Positions 20,802-33,053 are shown, counted from the first letter of the stretch. The stretch is 64,000 nt of DNA from Crossaster papposus (GCA_037893245.1 JBAIAA010000783.1:1178001-1242000), one strand, 5' to 3'. The notes: generated by a model not told the origin, from the letters alone. Made by a program: numbers and translations.

Positions 20802-23800
20802 CTAAAAGAAAACAAAATCAAATGAAATATGTTATTTTTTAATACAAAATCATACTCTTAAGTTTTATATGAAATCAACTGTAGATCCACAGGTTTTTAT
20901 GTAACTCAGGATAGACAATGAAATGGTGAACCACCTCTCAATGAAAGGGAATGGACTGATATTGAAGAGAATCTGCCAATATGATCTATGTGAAGTTTGA
21001 TTTAACCATAATGTATGCCATAATTGTTCTTAAAGGTATCATACATCATTGGTAATTATCAGTAATGGGTAAATTGGGGGGGGGGGGGGGGGGAGGGGGG
21101 TTGTATTTTATAGTAAATATAGTTCAACTGACCAGTTCGAAGTTTGACAGTCATTGATGCCGAGAAAAGCATGAAAAACAGCGTTTGTTTTTAACCGGCA
21201 ACGAGCAGTTATTCTTATGTCATCTTTGTTTTTTCGCAAATTTCTTTTTACAATTCTATTTTTTTGAATAATTACAGGATATCTAGCGCAATAATTTTGC
21301 TGGATGCCTAGAATCATGATTTACTTTCAAATGAGTAGGATATTTCTTAAGAACCAAGGGCCTGACGACGGTTGAAAACCTTGGACAGGTCAGTTAAACA
21401 ATATTTACTATAAAATACAACACCCCTAATCGTCCCATTCATGATAATTCAAGCAATTATCAATTGTGTATCATACCTTTAAACACAGTACATGTACTAC
21501 TTATCTACATGTACATGTATGCAACTCATCGTCAAATAGGTACATGTACGTGTAAGGAAGGGGCTTTTCAGGTGATCTTGGGGACAAAACTGATGAATCT
21601 GACTAACCTGATAACATTCTGGCTGATAATTGAGTTGGTTGTGGCAGACTTGGGGCCTGGTGAAGGCATGAATATCTTGCCACTGTTGTTCATTGGTGGA
21701 GGTCCCTTCTTCTTCTTTGGTTTATAAGGATCATTGGAGTGAGAAGGATAAGGGTCGAAGGTTCCTGCCTTAGAACCACCAATCTGCAGTTATGGAAATA
21801 ATCAAAAGAATTGCACAACATTCCAGTGGATTGATTTTGTTTATGTCATGGAATCATGGTGCTTACCATTCCTGCATTTGTATTAGCGTACAACATGTAT
21901 AATGAGTTGTTTTAAAATGAGCAAACTGGTGAGAACTAATTACAGAAAAAGTAGCTTGAAATATCAGCAAAATTCCATCAAATTTTTTTACAACTAAAAT
22001 AAAGGTAATTTGCAAACATGAACAAAATAATTATCAAATTTCTGCAAGTGAATAATAGTCACAAGCACATGGTGTGCTGACTTTTTTAAATACTGCCCCC
22101 TAAATTTTCGAAATACAATGTACATGTATTTTGAAAAAGACATCTATAACTCATGCAACATACCGGTACATGTAGTTCTAGTGCATTCTAAGTCATGGAC
22201 TATTACACAAAGGCAAGTATTCAATTGTGGTTGGTATTTCTTGGAGACATACATGTATATCCCATAGATATCAATGCATTCAGTTAAACAAATAATCCCA
22301 ATTTGGTAAAACCTTCTAAGCAGTACCTTTTCCATTTAAAGTACACTCTCAAAAAAATTGGTAAAACCTTCTAAGCAGTACTTTTTCCATTTAAAGTACA
22401 CTGTCAAAAAAGAAAGTGGTGGGCCTAACAGCCAACAAAGTTTATCCTCAATCCTGATCCTTGCATGTGTTTGAAATAATATTCAAGTGAAAAAAATGTC
22501 TGAGAGCAATTTGATTTGTTTGAGTCATGTCCACTTCTCTGTGGAATCGCCCACATACACATACTGTACAATGTATATCAGCCTTAAATTGGTCTCAGAA
22601 ACATTTGCCTGCCTTCATATGGTACAGGTTGATGTGTATCTTACTTCTTTTGCAGGATGACTTGGCTTGAATGGTTTAACATCTCTTTTGGGGGTTCCAA
22701 GCTTCTTAATTGGTGGCAACGGTTTATCATTGGCATAAGGATTGGAATCAAATGTGGCCTTGGCGTGCATTCCTAGCCTGAAGGCGCCTCCTTTAGTAGC
22801 ACTCTTATGAGACTCTAACTCTTTCTGAAAAAGAATGTCAGATTTACATTTATACTTGCAGCATCTTCCACTTGTTTATGTGTAGAAGAGGACCATTTGG
22901 GCAAATCCATGATGAAGCGTGGACAAATTTGAAAAATTGAAATTTGTAATACATGTATCTTTAGAACTAAAAGCATCACAACAACAAGTGGGGAATCAAA
23001 TTAAAGAGGACAAGGTTCACTGAAAGGGATTCAGCCCACAAAGCCGAAGTCACTCCACCCAGTTTTCAGCTCATTGATCATCCCAGAGTTGGTATAGCGT
23101 TTCATTTGAGTGGTGTGACAGTGAGATTGAATGGAGTTCAGCATGATTTGGGGTCAACAAAATTTGGCTAAAAACATGGATTTTCAAGCGGCGTCGGGCA
23201 CTGGTTATCATGTTGCTTTTGTTATTTTCGTGATCACCGCCCGACGATCATGACGTTTTATAAAATAAAATTAAAATTTTCAAAGCAATATCTAGCGCAA
23301 TCATTTTGCTGGATGCCTAGAGTCATTATTTACTTTCAAATGAGTAAGATATTTCTTAAGAATCATTTTGCTGGATGCCTACTATCATTATTTACTTTCA
23401 AATTAGTAAAATATTTCATAATAATTCAGTAGTAATTTTTTTTCGTTATCTGCAAATGGTGTATCCTATCTTTAAGTAATTTGGAAATATATTTTGTGTA
23501 ACTGTGTGCGTGACTACGGAGGGTCATATTTCTTCAGGAGGGCAAACCCGAGAACATGACAGTATGCATGCAACGTAGCTGCATATGTGACCGGCTCTAC
23601 AAAAACGTGTATTATGTCACAAAAATGTGAAATTGAGCTACATTGTATATGCATGGTTGAAATGCCCACAACGTACAGGTACATCTAAGCTTTCATAATA
23701 GAGCTACATACTGTACGTACAGTAGCCCTCCTAATTTTGGAGCTATGTCGTTGTTACATATCGTTTACTTCCTTCGAGTTTAAATTACACAACTGAGAAA

Positions 23801-26800
23801 ACATGCATTGATCGTGCGCAGTGCTAGAAATCTAGCGCAAAATAAGTAAAAACATAAGATTTCATGGATAGTTGAAACAAGGTGCTAAATCAACTTCAGT
23901 TGATTTGCATAAATAGAGGCCGCGTGAGATCGTTGTTCGCGCTGTATTTTTGCACTGCTAACTGCAGCATGTGTAATTGATTTCAAACGGATAGCAACAA
24001 TGTACATAATGTACACATATGTACATGTACATGTAGCTCTACATGTAGAGGGGTGTTTCACAAAATATTATTGTTTAACTCTGTTTGGACGTGTTTACGA
24101 ATAAATATGTGGTTGGCCGGTATTAAACAATAAGCCAGCTCATGGCCCTACATGTACATGTACCAGTATAGCCCATGAGCTGGTTTTTAACGGACATTTT
24201 AAACCGGCCAACCAAGTATTTATTCCCTTAATAATTCATATGATGATGTCATTATGTGCCAAGTCTGAAGTCTGAAAAATGTTTCAAAAAATAAAGGGGA
24301 GAGGGGCAGAAATGGGGGGGAAATGGGAACAATTATAACAAAATTACTGATCGAGACGAACCTTAGCTCGCCTCACAGTACTGAGAAATAGGAATACACG
24401 TAGTGAGCATGACAAATAGCAGTAAATGGGTCTTGAGACAACAGCCCTTCTATTTTAACTTTTCAAGGTACACATGTACTTACCCTTCTCAACTCCTTGC
24501 CTTTATCATATGGGTTGGATGAGTAATTATATCCCCTGCCTATTGTTAATGAGGGGTACCTGCGTAAGACAAAATGTTACGGTCAAATGAAAGTGAGAAA
24601 ATAAACCTACATGTAATTACATGTACTGTATATGTAACGCGGTTGTCACACTCACCCATATCCTGTTCCAATTTTCCCTGGATTTGTGGTGAAGTTCCGC
24701 CCATCGGATTTGTACGGTTTGCCTGTGTTTTTAACAGGACTGAATGCTGGTACAGGGCCAGCTAGAGTACCATAATGATTGCCAAGACCGCTTCTGAAAT
24801 ACAAAGCATATTGTATGCATGACTGATAGCCTTAGTAATATATTGACTGCCGCGTAATACATGTATTAATTCCAATATTTGGGATTCTTCTTTTTTGTTA
24901 TCTTTCAAAAGGTTTATTTGGTTGATTCTACTTAATTAATACACATCTTTGCTAAAACTACATGTAGTTCGCATCAGAGGATGTGTATGATACACGCTAA
25001 TTTTGTTCAAGAATACAAAACGGATAACGGAAACACGTCACAAGCAACTTGGAGCGAGACCGAAAATACCTGTTAGCGACCGGCTCGCAGCGAACAAGGC
25101 CGGGTGTGCTTACCCACAAATGCCCGCCTAAATCTGCCTTGGATTGATGTTCGTGAAAATAATTACTAATAAAATAAAATAAAAACTAATCCCAGCGCTG
25201 GTTAAACTGGTTTTAAATAAAACAGTTGTCTACAGACTTGAAAAGGAAATGGTTTGTGGTATTCCGGTGTTTGTATGAGTTGTACAATTAAGGCCCTGAA
25301 TAACAGTACACTACAAAGGTCACATTTGAATTGCATTCATTATTTGTTATCCCTGCACATACAGTATGGAAAATAATTCCATGTGATGGTGATCTTAAAG
25401 GTTACATACATGTAACTGAGGTCAAAGGTCGTTTGAAGCCAAAATAGAGAGAACAAAATCACAAAAGTAGGCGATCGAGACTCGATCGTGGTTAAAAATT
25501 ACTCTTTTTTTCCTTCCCGTCATTGTTTTTACAAATGTACAGTATAAATTGCTTGTGAATTTTACTAAATCCAATATTAATTTATGCAGGGCCCCAACAG
25601 AAACCAGGTTTAATTTGTAATGACTGCTTGTGTACACTCTGAGTAAAGAAATGTAATAAATCCATAAATAAACATGTACAGTAGACTCACTGCATTTTGG
25701 TTCCACTGCTCGGCAGAAATGCCTTGCCAAGGTTCTTTTTGCTTTCTTTCAGCTTGTACTGACGTCGCATCTTAACTGGGTCACTGTCGGCCTCCCCTTC
25801 CATGATGCGTGTAAACTTCTCACAAAAGTAGCCGCCTTGCCCTGCTGTCCTGACCTTACTTCCACCAGGCAGCATCTGTTTGCCTTTATAAGCCGCAACA
25901 TTGAAGGATTCTGCAAAAGAATACCGTTACAAAACAACAATTAAACACACGAGACACTATTTAGTGGGGAAGGATATACCGGTAGAATGGAATGTACAGT
26001 ACGTACAGTACCGGTATCCTAACGATCCCAATCCAGCCAAACTCTAACACCATACTTTGTTGGAATTTGATGGGTTGGGTACAATTGGTGTTGATGTACG
26101 GTACATGTACGTTGTAATTCCTTCATCTGGAGATTAATAAAATGTTCTTATGTCTTAGGCCACCCTGTTGGATTCTTGACTTATACTGGTATACATGTGT
26201 ACGGGTACATATGTGGGATTTTGTGGAGTGCAAACAGGCTTCCTCGTGGGTGATTTCACGGCTACCGTACAATGTATACTAGTACGGTAGTTGCTGGCAA
26301 GTTACAACGTATCAGTATGTGGAAATTTAGGGAATACAAGGCAATATATATTTGTGAGTGTGTGCACGTGAACCGGGGCTCCGTTCCACTCAAGCAAACA
26401 ATGTGCTGCCAAGTTTGCCAACTACACGATCAATTTTCAATTGGATGTGCAAACAAAAACTTTGGCAAACATTTTTTGTTTGCCAACATTTTGCACATCT
26501 ATTGGAAAATTGTTAGATACATCATCAGAAATATTCAAGGCAGTGTTTGGCTTGACTTCTAACATTTTACCTTAAGTGATGGAGACACTATAAAATTATT
26601 TTCAATTTTTTTTATTATTATGCTCTTAAAATACATGTATGATGTCAAAATTGCCGTCACGTTTCACTATTAACGTTAGGTCCAGATCGGTTTACATACG
26701 TTTGTTGTCCAGTTCTGGATCAGGTCAAACACTGCTTTGCAAATAAATTTAAAAAAACATGCAAGAAATTATTTTGTTCAGCTAAAACCACCAGAATTAG

Positions 26801-29800
26801 GATGATTTTTAAATAAAATATAAATTATAGAAATACAGAAGACTTCCACTAAGTTTAAAAAGAAAACTTGCGGATTTTTAAAAATAAACTTTGACCCATC
26901 ACAGAACACGTCACAATCGATTGCGCGTGCCAGTGAAGTTAGTACCCAGTACAATGTACACGTGTACGGACTACAGAAACAGGGCATGTACAATATCTCT
27001 GGAACTATTGAACACAACAGCGGTGTTTAATACTAGGGGAATTCGGAATTGTTAGGAAAAATTAACGTCCGTCGATGTCATTTTGTTATAATAATCGATA
27101 TATCGGAAATTCAATATCGAGTATACTCGATATATCAATTATTTTCTGTGTGCAAGATAAAGCCTAAAAACAGCGCTAAATATACTGAAGACCGACAGTT
27201 TAATAGGGATGCATATATGGGTCTTTCCATAAATAAGGGGGCCAAAGAGGGACATTGTGTTATTTCTCAAAATGTAATTTACTTTCTATATTCTTTGCAT
27301 GTTCGTATGGTGGGGATAGCTCATACGTTTAATGTATAACTTCAATTTCTTGAATCAGATGTTTTGTTTTCATATACGATCCAAAACTATCCATCACACT
27401 GTAACGGAGACACCGGTGTCTCAGTTACAGTGTGAAGTGTGAAACTTGTTACTTGTTTTGCCATAAATTAGTAGGTTTTCATTGAAAATTTAAATTTCAA
27501 AGGGTAATATGTAAACATCATTGGTATACTGTAATTCAGCTATTTTCAATGAAAACCTTCAAACGTTGGCCAAGCAGTATAGGCCGACAGTTTTACACGT
27601 AACCGTGACACCATGGTGTCTTTGTTACACCGTGACTCAAAAAGTCCTGTCTCTCTTATTATGCATCATAAATGTCTGAATCTAGCAAAGTGCATAGTAA
27701 TACATGCTACATACATGTACATGTAGCAGGTATTACTATGCACTTTGCTAGATTCAGACATTTATGATATTGCATAATAAGAGAGACAGGACTTTTTGAG
27801 TCACGGTGTAACAAAGTGACATCGGCGATATCGATGTCAAAATAGTATCAAGTATTTGAGTAATATCGATATATTGACGGACGTTAGGCCACGAGAATGA
27901 AAGGTATAGATTTGCGTCCACTGCCCGCATGCCTGAAAAGCTGCCGCACGAACAATTTCATTATTTAATTTTTTTTCATTATTAAAAAAAAAAAAAAAAA
28001 TTATAATTAGGCTACATAAAAAAAATTGATTGTTTCTCATCAGCGGCCGGGCGAATTTTTTGTGCCGGGTGGATATTTTTTTTATATTTTATATACAAAA
28101 TATGAATGTACCGGACGCCCGAAAATTCCAAGATTTTTTATTTTTTTATTTTGTATACTATATGCTGTAAAAACACGCTGTTGAAAGCAATAACAATAAC
28201 AATAACTCACGTTGGAGATGTTCCGCAACCTGACAGCGGGCCAAGGAAATGTTTTTAGTGGCCATACATGTGCCAGAAGCAAGCCGGGAAAATATAAATC
28301 GACGGACAGGAGATCGGAGAAGCCGAGTATAGTTTTAGTAGTGAGAACGGTGTCTGTGTGCCTCTTTCATTAAAAAAACAGGGGTGCTCAAAATTATATG
28401 GGAAAATAAATGGACTTAACTATATTTTTGTGTTTCTACCAACATTATTTGAGCTTTTATTCTATATGAAATGTGTGCATTGGTCAGTTTTGTAAAGTAA
28501 ATCAATTTGTAATTTAGGAAAAGAATGCCATGTCCCAACGAAGTTTTTGTCAACTAGCGCTTTCGCCCCCGCATACTACGCGAGCGCGCGCACCGCGGCG
28601 CCCATACTATAACTGAGCGCTGGAAAACGCCTGACGAGCTTCATAGATTTCTGTGTAGGAAAAACGCACGGCATTCTGGGTAGCGTACATGGTTGCCGCG
28701 CAGCTGAGCCACGGAAGTAGTAACCTACGTTCACAGGTCGCAACAAAAATTATCCAATCAGAGCTGAATGCACATCAGCGCTTACCTCCGCCACCCAGTT
28801 CACCAACATGTACATGTACATGTATATGCGGTGGGCACGAACGAAACCAGCGCGCCTGTAGTTGTATAGTCAGATACCGGTTTCAAAGAATCGGCGATAT
28901 TGTTGTTTGAACATCGGATGGACATTTTTGTTCTATAAAATATAAAATATAAAATGCCCTGACGGACCATTTTTCCAAAAGGGTTCTGATGAGAAACAAT
29001 TTTTTTTTTTTTATGTAGCCTTATAAAAAAAAAAAATCACTTGATCACAGAAATTCTGTTCCAAATTGCCCATAAAACTGTTGTCCTAATCTTCACAATT
29101 CGCGCATTCCTTCCTGATTCTTTGCATTGTTCTCGTGGAGCGAGAATGTTGAAATGTTACACTAGGCTAGACTAGGGCTAAACAATAAAGAAGTTTATTG
29201 ACATTGCATATGATATACTGATATTGATCGATAACATGATCAAAAATTTTACGATTCACTGATCAATATACAATATATTGTTCATGTATAAACTCTGGCT
29301 AAGCCACTGCTTGTATGTAAAACAACAGTCAAAAAAAAATAAAGAATAATGAATAATGAAAATAAGCCTCATGTGTTTTCAAAAAAGTCCGGACACAAAT
29401 CTATAACTTTCATTCTCATGGCCTTAGGAAAAATCATCCAAAATTAGCTTTGCAAATTGCAGGATTTTGCAGTATTAAGGTAAACAGAAGTTGATGCATC
29501 CAGAGAATTTGCAGAATTGAGGGCGTTTTGGGGCTTGCCACTAGAGATTAATGCAGGATCCAGGTCATCAGGCCTAAATTAATGCTAGATGATTTTGCAG
29601 GATTAAGGTTATACAGTACTTGGGTATTTATCTTATTGAGGATTTTAGAGGATTAAGGTTATTTGTTACTTTGTACTCTCAAACTGCTCATGCTCTATGC
29701 ACATTCTTCATAGAGCTTCAGTCAAGGTGTAATTAAGAGACCCTGGTTGTATTAGGGCACTTCGCAGCTGTTTGTTCCATGTTTGGCTGCTTTAATAGCT

Positions 29801-32800
29801 CTAAAGTCTAAACCACTGCAGGATTTTGCGGGATTCTGGCAGTGGTCATCAGCTTTTTGCAGGATTCAGGTTACATACATGTAGAGTTTTAACATTTTGG
29901 AATTGCATGATTGTGCAGAATTCAGGTTACAATGTACGTGTGTAAAAAACAATTGGATTAAAGGGTATTTTAAAAAATTAAAACCTCGATCAAACTACAG
30001 ACATAGAGCTAAATTACTAGAGCGCTAACTTCTAATTTTTAAGCACAGAGATACTTCAAATCCTTTCTGTGCACTGACATTTATAATTCATGTGCGTGTT
30101 GTAAAACATAATAAAAATAGATGGATTAAATTTTGACAGTTTACTCTAAATGCAACGTGCGTGCGCAAACTGTACAGTAGAACAGACAAAAACAACTTAC
30201 GGCGTCATGCCAGTTACTTGATGCGCCCAGCAGGCATCACTTTGTAAATCGAGCCAGTGTTCTAGTAATTTAATATAGCTCTATGCAGTCAGTCCGCAGC
30301 GCACGCGTTAATGAGGTCAAATCCCAAACTTTATTTGCAGGGCCTACGTCGCAAAGCGGCAACGAGACTTACGCGAGTAATTGCGAGAGTTCGACGGCTT
30401 TGTTTTCACGAGCTACACGTTGCAAATGAAGCAGTTATTCTCCAAGATGGCATGGTAAGTGGAAAGCTAACGTTTTTCGGAATCGAATGATTTAAAATAT
30501 GACAAGATTCATTATGTTTTTGACCAAATTTTGTTCACTCGAAGTTAGGGTATGATTTTGAGGAAAATTTTCGCCGTGTGTTTACTTTCTGCGCCCTGAC
30601 TGGACTAACAAATATTGCCAAAAATGACCAATACACATCGATAAAGGAAGCAAAGATTTTTCGTTTGATATACAATTTAGCCTGTGGCGACATGTTTCTC
30701 ATGTATTCTGCGACGATTTTCGTGCGCGCGATTTCAACTTTTTCGGCCATGTCTTTTGGCTTGTACATACGCGGAGCGTGTATTTCATTATGCACATTAC
30801 AGTATTTTTGTATCACTGTGGAGACATGGCTTTGGTGTACAAAATCGTTGGAAAGTCGAGCACGTTTTTCAAAATGCTCCCATTTTAACCATAATTTTGT
30901 TCCTGGGTTGAAATTTCGACCCAATATACCCTAGATTATACCCTAACCCAAACACTAACCCTAACCCACATCCTAATCCTAGTTTTTGAGTAATTTAAGT
31001 AAAATCCAAAAATCTAATTAGTGAAATTCCCAATGGAGACCTATTCATCTATAGAAATTTACCCTCCGGAGACGTTTTGTCTCCATTGTACACATTGTGT
31101 TCATGTCTCCAGAGGGTACCGTATTTCAGAACACAATTCCAAGCACATGTATGTATTTTTTTAATAAGTTGGGCTTCTGCCTTCATCAAGTTCATGTGTC
31201 ATGCATGTTAAAATTGATTTGTTTTTTTCATGTAATGACTTGGGCCTATGCTTTGTTCAAAATTTTAAAATTGTGTTTAATAAATGTACTGCTAAACTTG
31301 ATGATAGATCCCTTTTCTGTCTTTCATTGTTTTTTATACTAGGTCATGCCGTCCACCACCATGGCCATGTCCACCGCCATCCCCACCGCCATCCCAGCAG
31401 CCATCGCCAGCATATCGGGAGCGGAAGGCTAAGGCTCTGGTCCTTGGAGATTCTCTGACAAAATATCTTAAAGAGAACATCACTACTGAGTTAGTAGATT
31501 TGCGAGTAGTGACTCGTCGCGGTACAACAATTTGTGGTCTCAGAAAATTTCTGCTTCGGCATGACATCTCCTTCACAACTGTGCCTGACATTGTAATTCT
31601 TCATGTTGGGACAAACGATTACATTCCAACCCTATTTCTTTTCATTTCTTCAATCAGTATTTATGTACATGTAATTGTGGATGTAATTAAAATAATTTTT
31701 CAGGGTTAAGTTTAACAATTGTATTCAAGCCATTTAACATCAACAGGGTAAATTAATGTAAGCGACAACTTTCAAGTTTCAAATAAAAAGTTCAGTTTAT
31801 TTTATTATTACCTCGCAATACAGATATAAATTGTAAAAGTTTTTATTTATCAATGTTATACTGTTATCAATAAATAAACGACTTCATTTGTCGCTTGTTT
31901 TTATTTTATGTGGCTGGTATACATTGTTTTATGCAGGCAATAAATTGATCAACAAATCAGTCCACTCTTAAAAAGAAAAAACACACTGAATAGCAGATAT
32001 AAATCCTTTTCGCTTGAGCTTACAATTAAAAAAATACACACAAAACAACTGCGTATTGAAATGTGCATGAACTACACGTTACCACGAAGCCTTTTTCAAT
32101 GACGTCATTTTCGACCAATGAGGGCACAGGAAGACTATGGACTGTCATGGCAGGATGTTCCGTTTGCTAATTTATTGAGAACGTTATAATTTTCTGCGCC
32201 CTGACTGGACTAAGTTAAAATCAACCCCAAATCTACAGTTTTGTGATAGAATATGAAATTATCTTTAACATCAGTGTGAAATTGGGTTGTGGCCGCTGCC
32301 AGAAGATGGACAAAATTCGTCTTTTTTTAAAGGTCAATTAGTTGGTTCGGGAGCTTTTTTTACGTTATAAATTGCACCCTCTAAATGTCATATAATTTCC
32401 AATCTGATTTGATAATATAACAAAATGTTTCCTTATCCCAAATAAAATATACATAATATTGGCAGCCAGTGAATAAAACGGATGTTTCGGACCAAATTCC
32501 AGGCGTCGTCGCCAGCCCATTAAGTATTCAAAAACGAGGTCACGCACAAAGTGCCATGCATAAATCGCACATAAAAGGAACGGCTTTTCAGTGCGCTGCG
32601 GACTGACTGTATGGTAACAGATAAACATCTGTAGTAACTGTTTTACAATTGTGTGTATAATTCATCACACTTTTCTCTACTAAATGTACCAGTAGCTTTG
32701 CAATGACAATCAAAAACAATTCGGGAACAGCTCTGTAATGTTCACAACCATTACCGGTATCTTTAGTTTTTTGCTTGATGCCGACAGTCCCGTCGTGGTG

Positions 32801-33053
32801 CAAGCAAGTCGCTGGTCAACCTGAGGAGGTGTATCGTGCGCATTGTCTGGTTTGGGGTGTGTTTTAAAAATAATGCTAGTTTATTTTAAATACAAACAAT
32901 AGCAAAAGTACAATCGAATATATGGCATAAAAACACCAACTTACTTGTTCCAGGCATTTTGTATTTATCCCCAATGGTCACATATTCCATCTCCTGGAAC
33001 AGACCAATCCGCTCCATATCATTCTTGCCAGATCCCTTCTCACCAGGAGGCAT
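20756..33053 (-). CDS. CFAP96: CFAP96 homologue (C4orf47/UPF0602), seven coding exons, 314 aa
   Basis: Cilia- and flagella-associated protein of the DUF4586 family, thought to act at the axoneme or basal body. Coding exons, in order: 32945-33053, 25691-25910, 24656-24793, 24484-24559, 22645-22824, 21608-21783, 20756-20801. All six introns are GT-AG, phases agree and the total is 945 bp without stops. Family signatures, in order: DMERIGLFQEMEYVTIGDKY, YKGKQMLPGGSK, GGYFCEKFTRIMEGEA, KKNLGKAFLPSSGTK, GLGNHYGTLAGPVPAF, TNPGKIGTGYGYPSLTIG, FDSNPYANDKPLPPIKKL, KPFKPSHPAKE, GTFDPYPSHSNDPYKPK, KIFMPSPGPKS. Vertebrate members are close to 310 aa, so the protein is full length. It contains no membrane or signal segment. 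Intron 1 (about 7 kb) contains two transposons. No promoter could be defined; an acceptor-like TTTTCAG at 33112-33118 suggests a further 5' untranslated exon upstream. Confidence 0.93.
21034..21478. mobile_element. TTAA MITE (AGGTAG family), full copy 3' of CFAP96 exon 6
   Basis: Starts AGGTATCATACATCATTGGT, ends TGTATCATACCT, with TTAA on both sides (21030-21033, 21479-21482). A G run at 21076 lies just inside the left end. It sits in CFAP96 intron 6. Confidence 0.8.
21608..21783 (-). CDS. CFAP96: CFAP96 exon 6
   Basis: Acceptor AACTGCAG, donor GTTAGT. Encodes GTFDPYPSHSNDPYKPK, KIFMPSPGPKS and SIISQNVI. Confidence 0.92.
22303..22412. repeat. 55 bp tandem duplication in CFAP96 intron 5
   Basis: TTGGTAAAACCTTCTAAGCA followed by CCATTTAAAGTACACT, repeated once at 55 bp with two differences. 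Confidence 0.85.
22645..22824 (-). CDS. CFAP96: CFAP96 exon 5
   Basis: Acceptor CTTTTTCAG, donor GTAAGA; exactly 60 codons, phase 0 at both ends. Encodes ATFDSNPYANDKPLPPIKKL and KPFKPSHPAKE. Confidence 0.92.
23170..23471. mobile_element. TTAA MITE (AGGTAG family), rearranged copy
   Basis: Right end GGTGTATCCTATCT followed by TTAA. Contains the GCCCGACGATCA palindromic zone and a local duplication of AATCATTTTGCTGGATGCCT (near 23298 and 23361). The left terminus is missing. It is in CFAP96 intron 4. Confidence 0.65.
24484..24559 (-). CDS. CFAP96: CFAP96 exon 4
   Basis: Acceptor TACGCAG, donor GTAAGT. Encodes YPSLTIGRGYNYSSNPYDKG. Confidence 0.9.
24656..24793 (-). CDS. CFAP96: CFAP96 exon 3
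   Basis: Acceptor ATTTCAG, donor GTGAGT. Encodes SGLGNHYGTLAGPVPAFSP to NPGKIGTGYG, the best conserved part of the family. Confidence 0.93.
25691..25910 (-). CDS. CFAP96: CFAP96 exon 2
   Basis: Acceptor TTTTGCAG, donor GTGAGT. Encodes the MLPGGSK, EKFTRIMEGEA and KKNLGKAFLPS blocks. Confidence 0.92.
25911..27394. other. CFAP96 intron 1, 3' portion
   Basis: AT-rich, with TACATGTAC words and short GTACGGTAC motifs. No coding frame or clear element recognised. Confidence 0.5.
27395..27434. repeat. 40 bp palindrome centred on ACCGGT
   Basis: CACACTGTAACGGAGACACC is mirrored by GGTGTCTCAGTTACAGTGTG with one mismatch. Confidence 0.85.
27620..27816. repeat. near-perfect inverted repeat, 95 bp arms, tiny loop
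   Basis: The left arm (27620-27714) from CTTTGTTACACCGTGACTCA and the right arm (27720-27816) are inverse, with only a few bases between. A TACATGTACATGTA core forms the tip. Such a fold would extrude as a cruciform or, if transcribed, give a long hairpin RNA. Confidence 0.85.
27887..29423. mobile_element. 1.5 kb inverted-terminal-repeat element in CFAP96 intron 1
   Basis: The left end (GCCACGAGAATGAAAGGTAT) is mirrored at 29388-29423 (ATAACTTTCATTCTCATGGC), and a second subterminal pair (TGATTGTTTCTCATCAG near 28026 and CTGATGAGAAACAATTT near 28986) lies inside. No transposase. It includes a GC-rich CpG stretch at 28540-28720. Confidence 0.6.
29440..29950. repeat. degenerate repeats of TTTTGCAGGATTAAGGTTA
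   Basis: At least seven variants (29457, 29508, 29549, 29594, 29643, 29817, 29857) spaced irregularly by 40-170 bp. No coding frame. Confidence 0.65.
30928..30980 (+). repeat. degenerate telomere-like CCCTAA repeats
   Basis: ACCCTAA, CACTAACCCTAACCC and CCTAATCCTA within about 50 bp, inside the transposon. A second patch is at 37986-38018. Confidence 0.7.
31343..31709 (+). pseudogene. SGNH/GDSL-like hydrolase fragment carried by the transposon
   Basis: An acceptor-like TTTTTTATACTAG precedes an open frame: a Pro-rich segment (RPPPWPCPPPSPPPSQQPSP), then KALVLGDSLTKYLKENIT with the block I GDS (nucleophile Ser, codons at 31446-31454) and PDIVILHVGTND with block III (Asn, 31607-31619). The frame ends at 31709 in unrelated AT-rich sequence, so block V with the catalytic His is missing and the enzyme cannot be complete here. 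SGNH-like domains of this kind are known as passenger or accessory domains in mobile elements. The frame is otherwise undamaged, unlike the copy at 8676-8820. Confidence 0.7.
32614..32944. other. CFAP96 intron 1, 5' end
   Basis: Nothing recognisable apart from the donor GTAAGTTGG just before exon 1 on the minus strand. Confidence 0.5.
32945..33053 (-). CDS. CFAP96: CFAP96 exon 1 (start codon)
   Basis: ATG at 33051-33053, giving MPPGEKGSGKNDMERIGLFQ. Donor GTAAGT follows; one base of the next codon is left over. This ATG was chosen because the family N-terminus (DMERIGLF) starts about ten residues after Met. Confidence 0.9.

Larger units (their letters stand above)
30286..32609 (+). mobile_element. 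TIR DNA transposon carrying an SGNH-like ORF, copy 2
   Basis: Ends are CAGTCAGTCCGCAGCGCAC and its exact inverse; the flanks TATG at 30282-30285 and 32610-32613 look like a 4 bp target duplication. Both subterminal regions (30300-30800 and 32000-32600) match copy 1 (6393-10276) in inverse order. The only recognisable coding piece is an SGNH-hydrolase fragment. It lies in CFAP96 intron 1, on the opposite strand to the gene. Superfamily unassigned. Confidence 0.8.

Noticed and set aside
28540-28720. CpG-rich stretch as a promoter or CpG island
   Set aside because: It lies inside an inverted-repeat transposon and has no adjoining exon that I can support.
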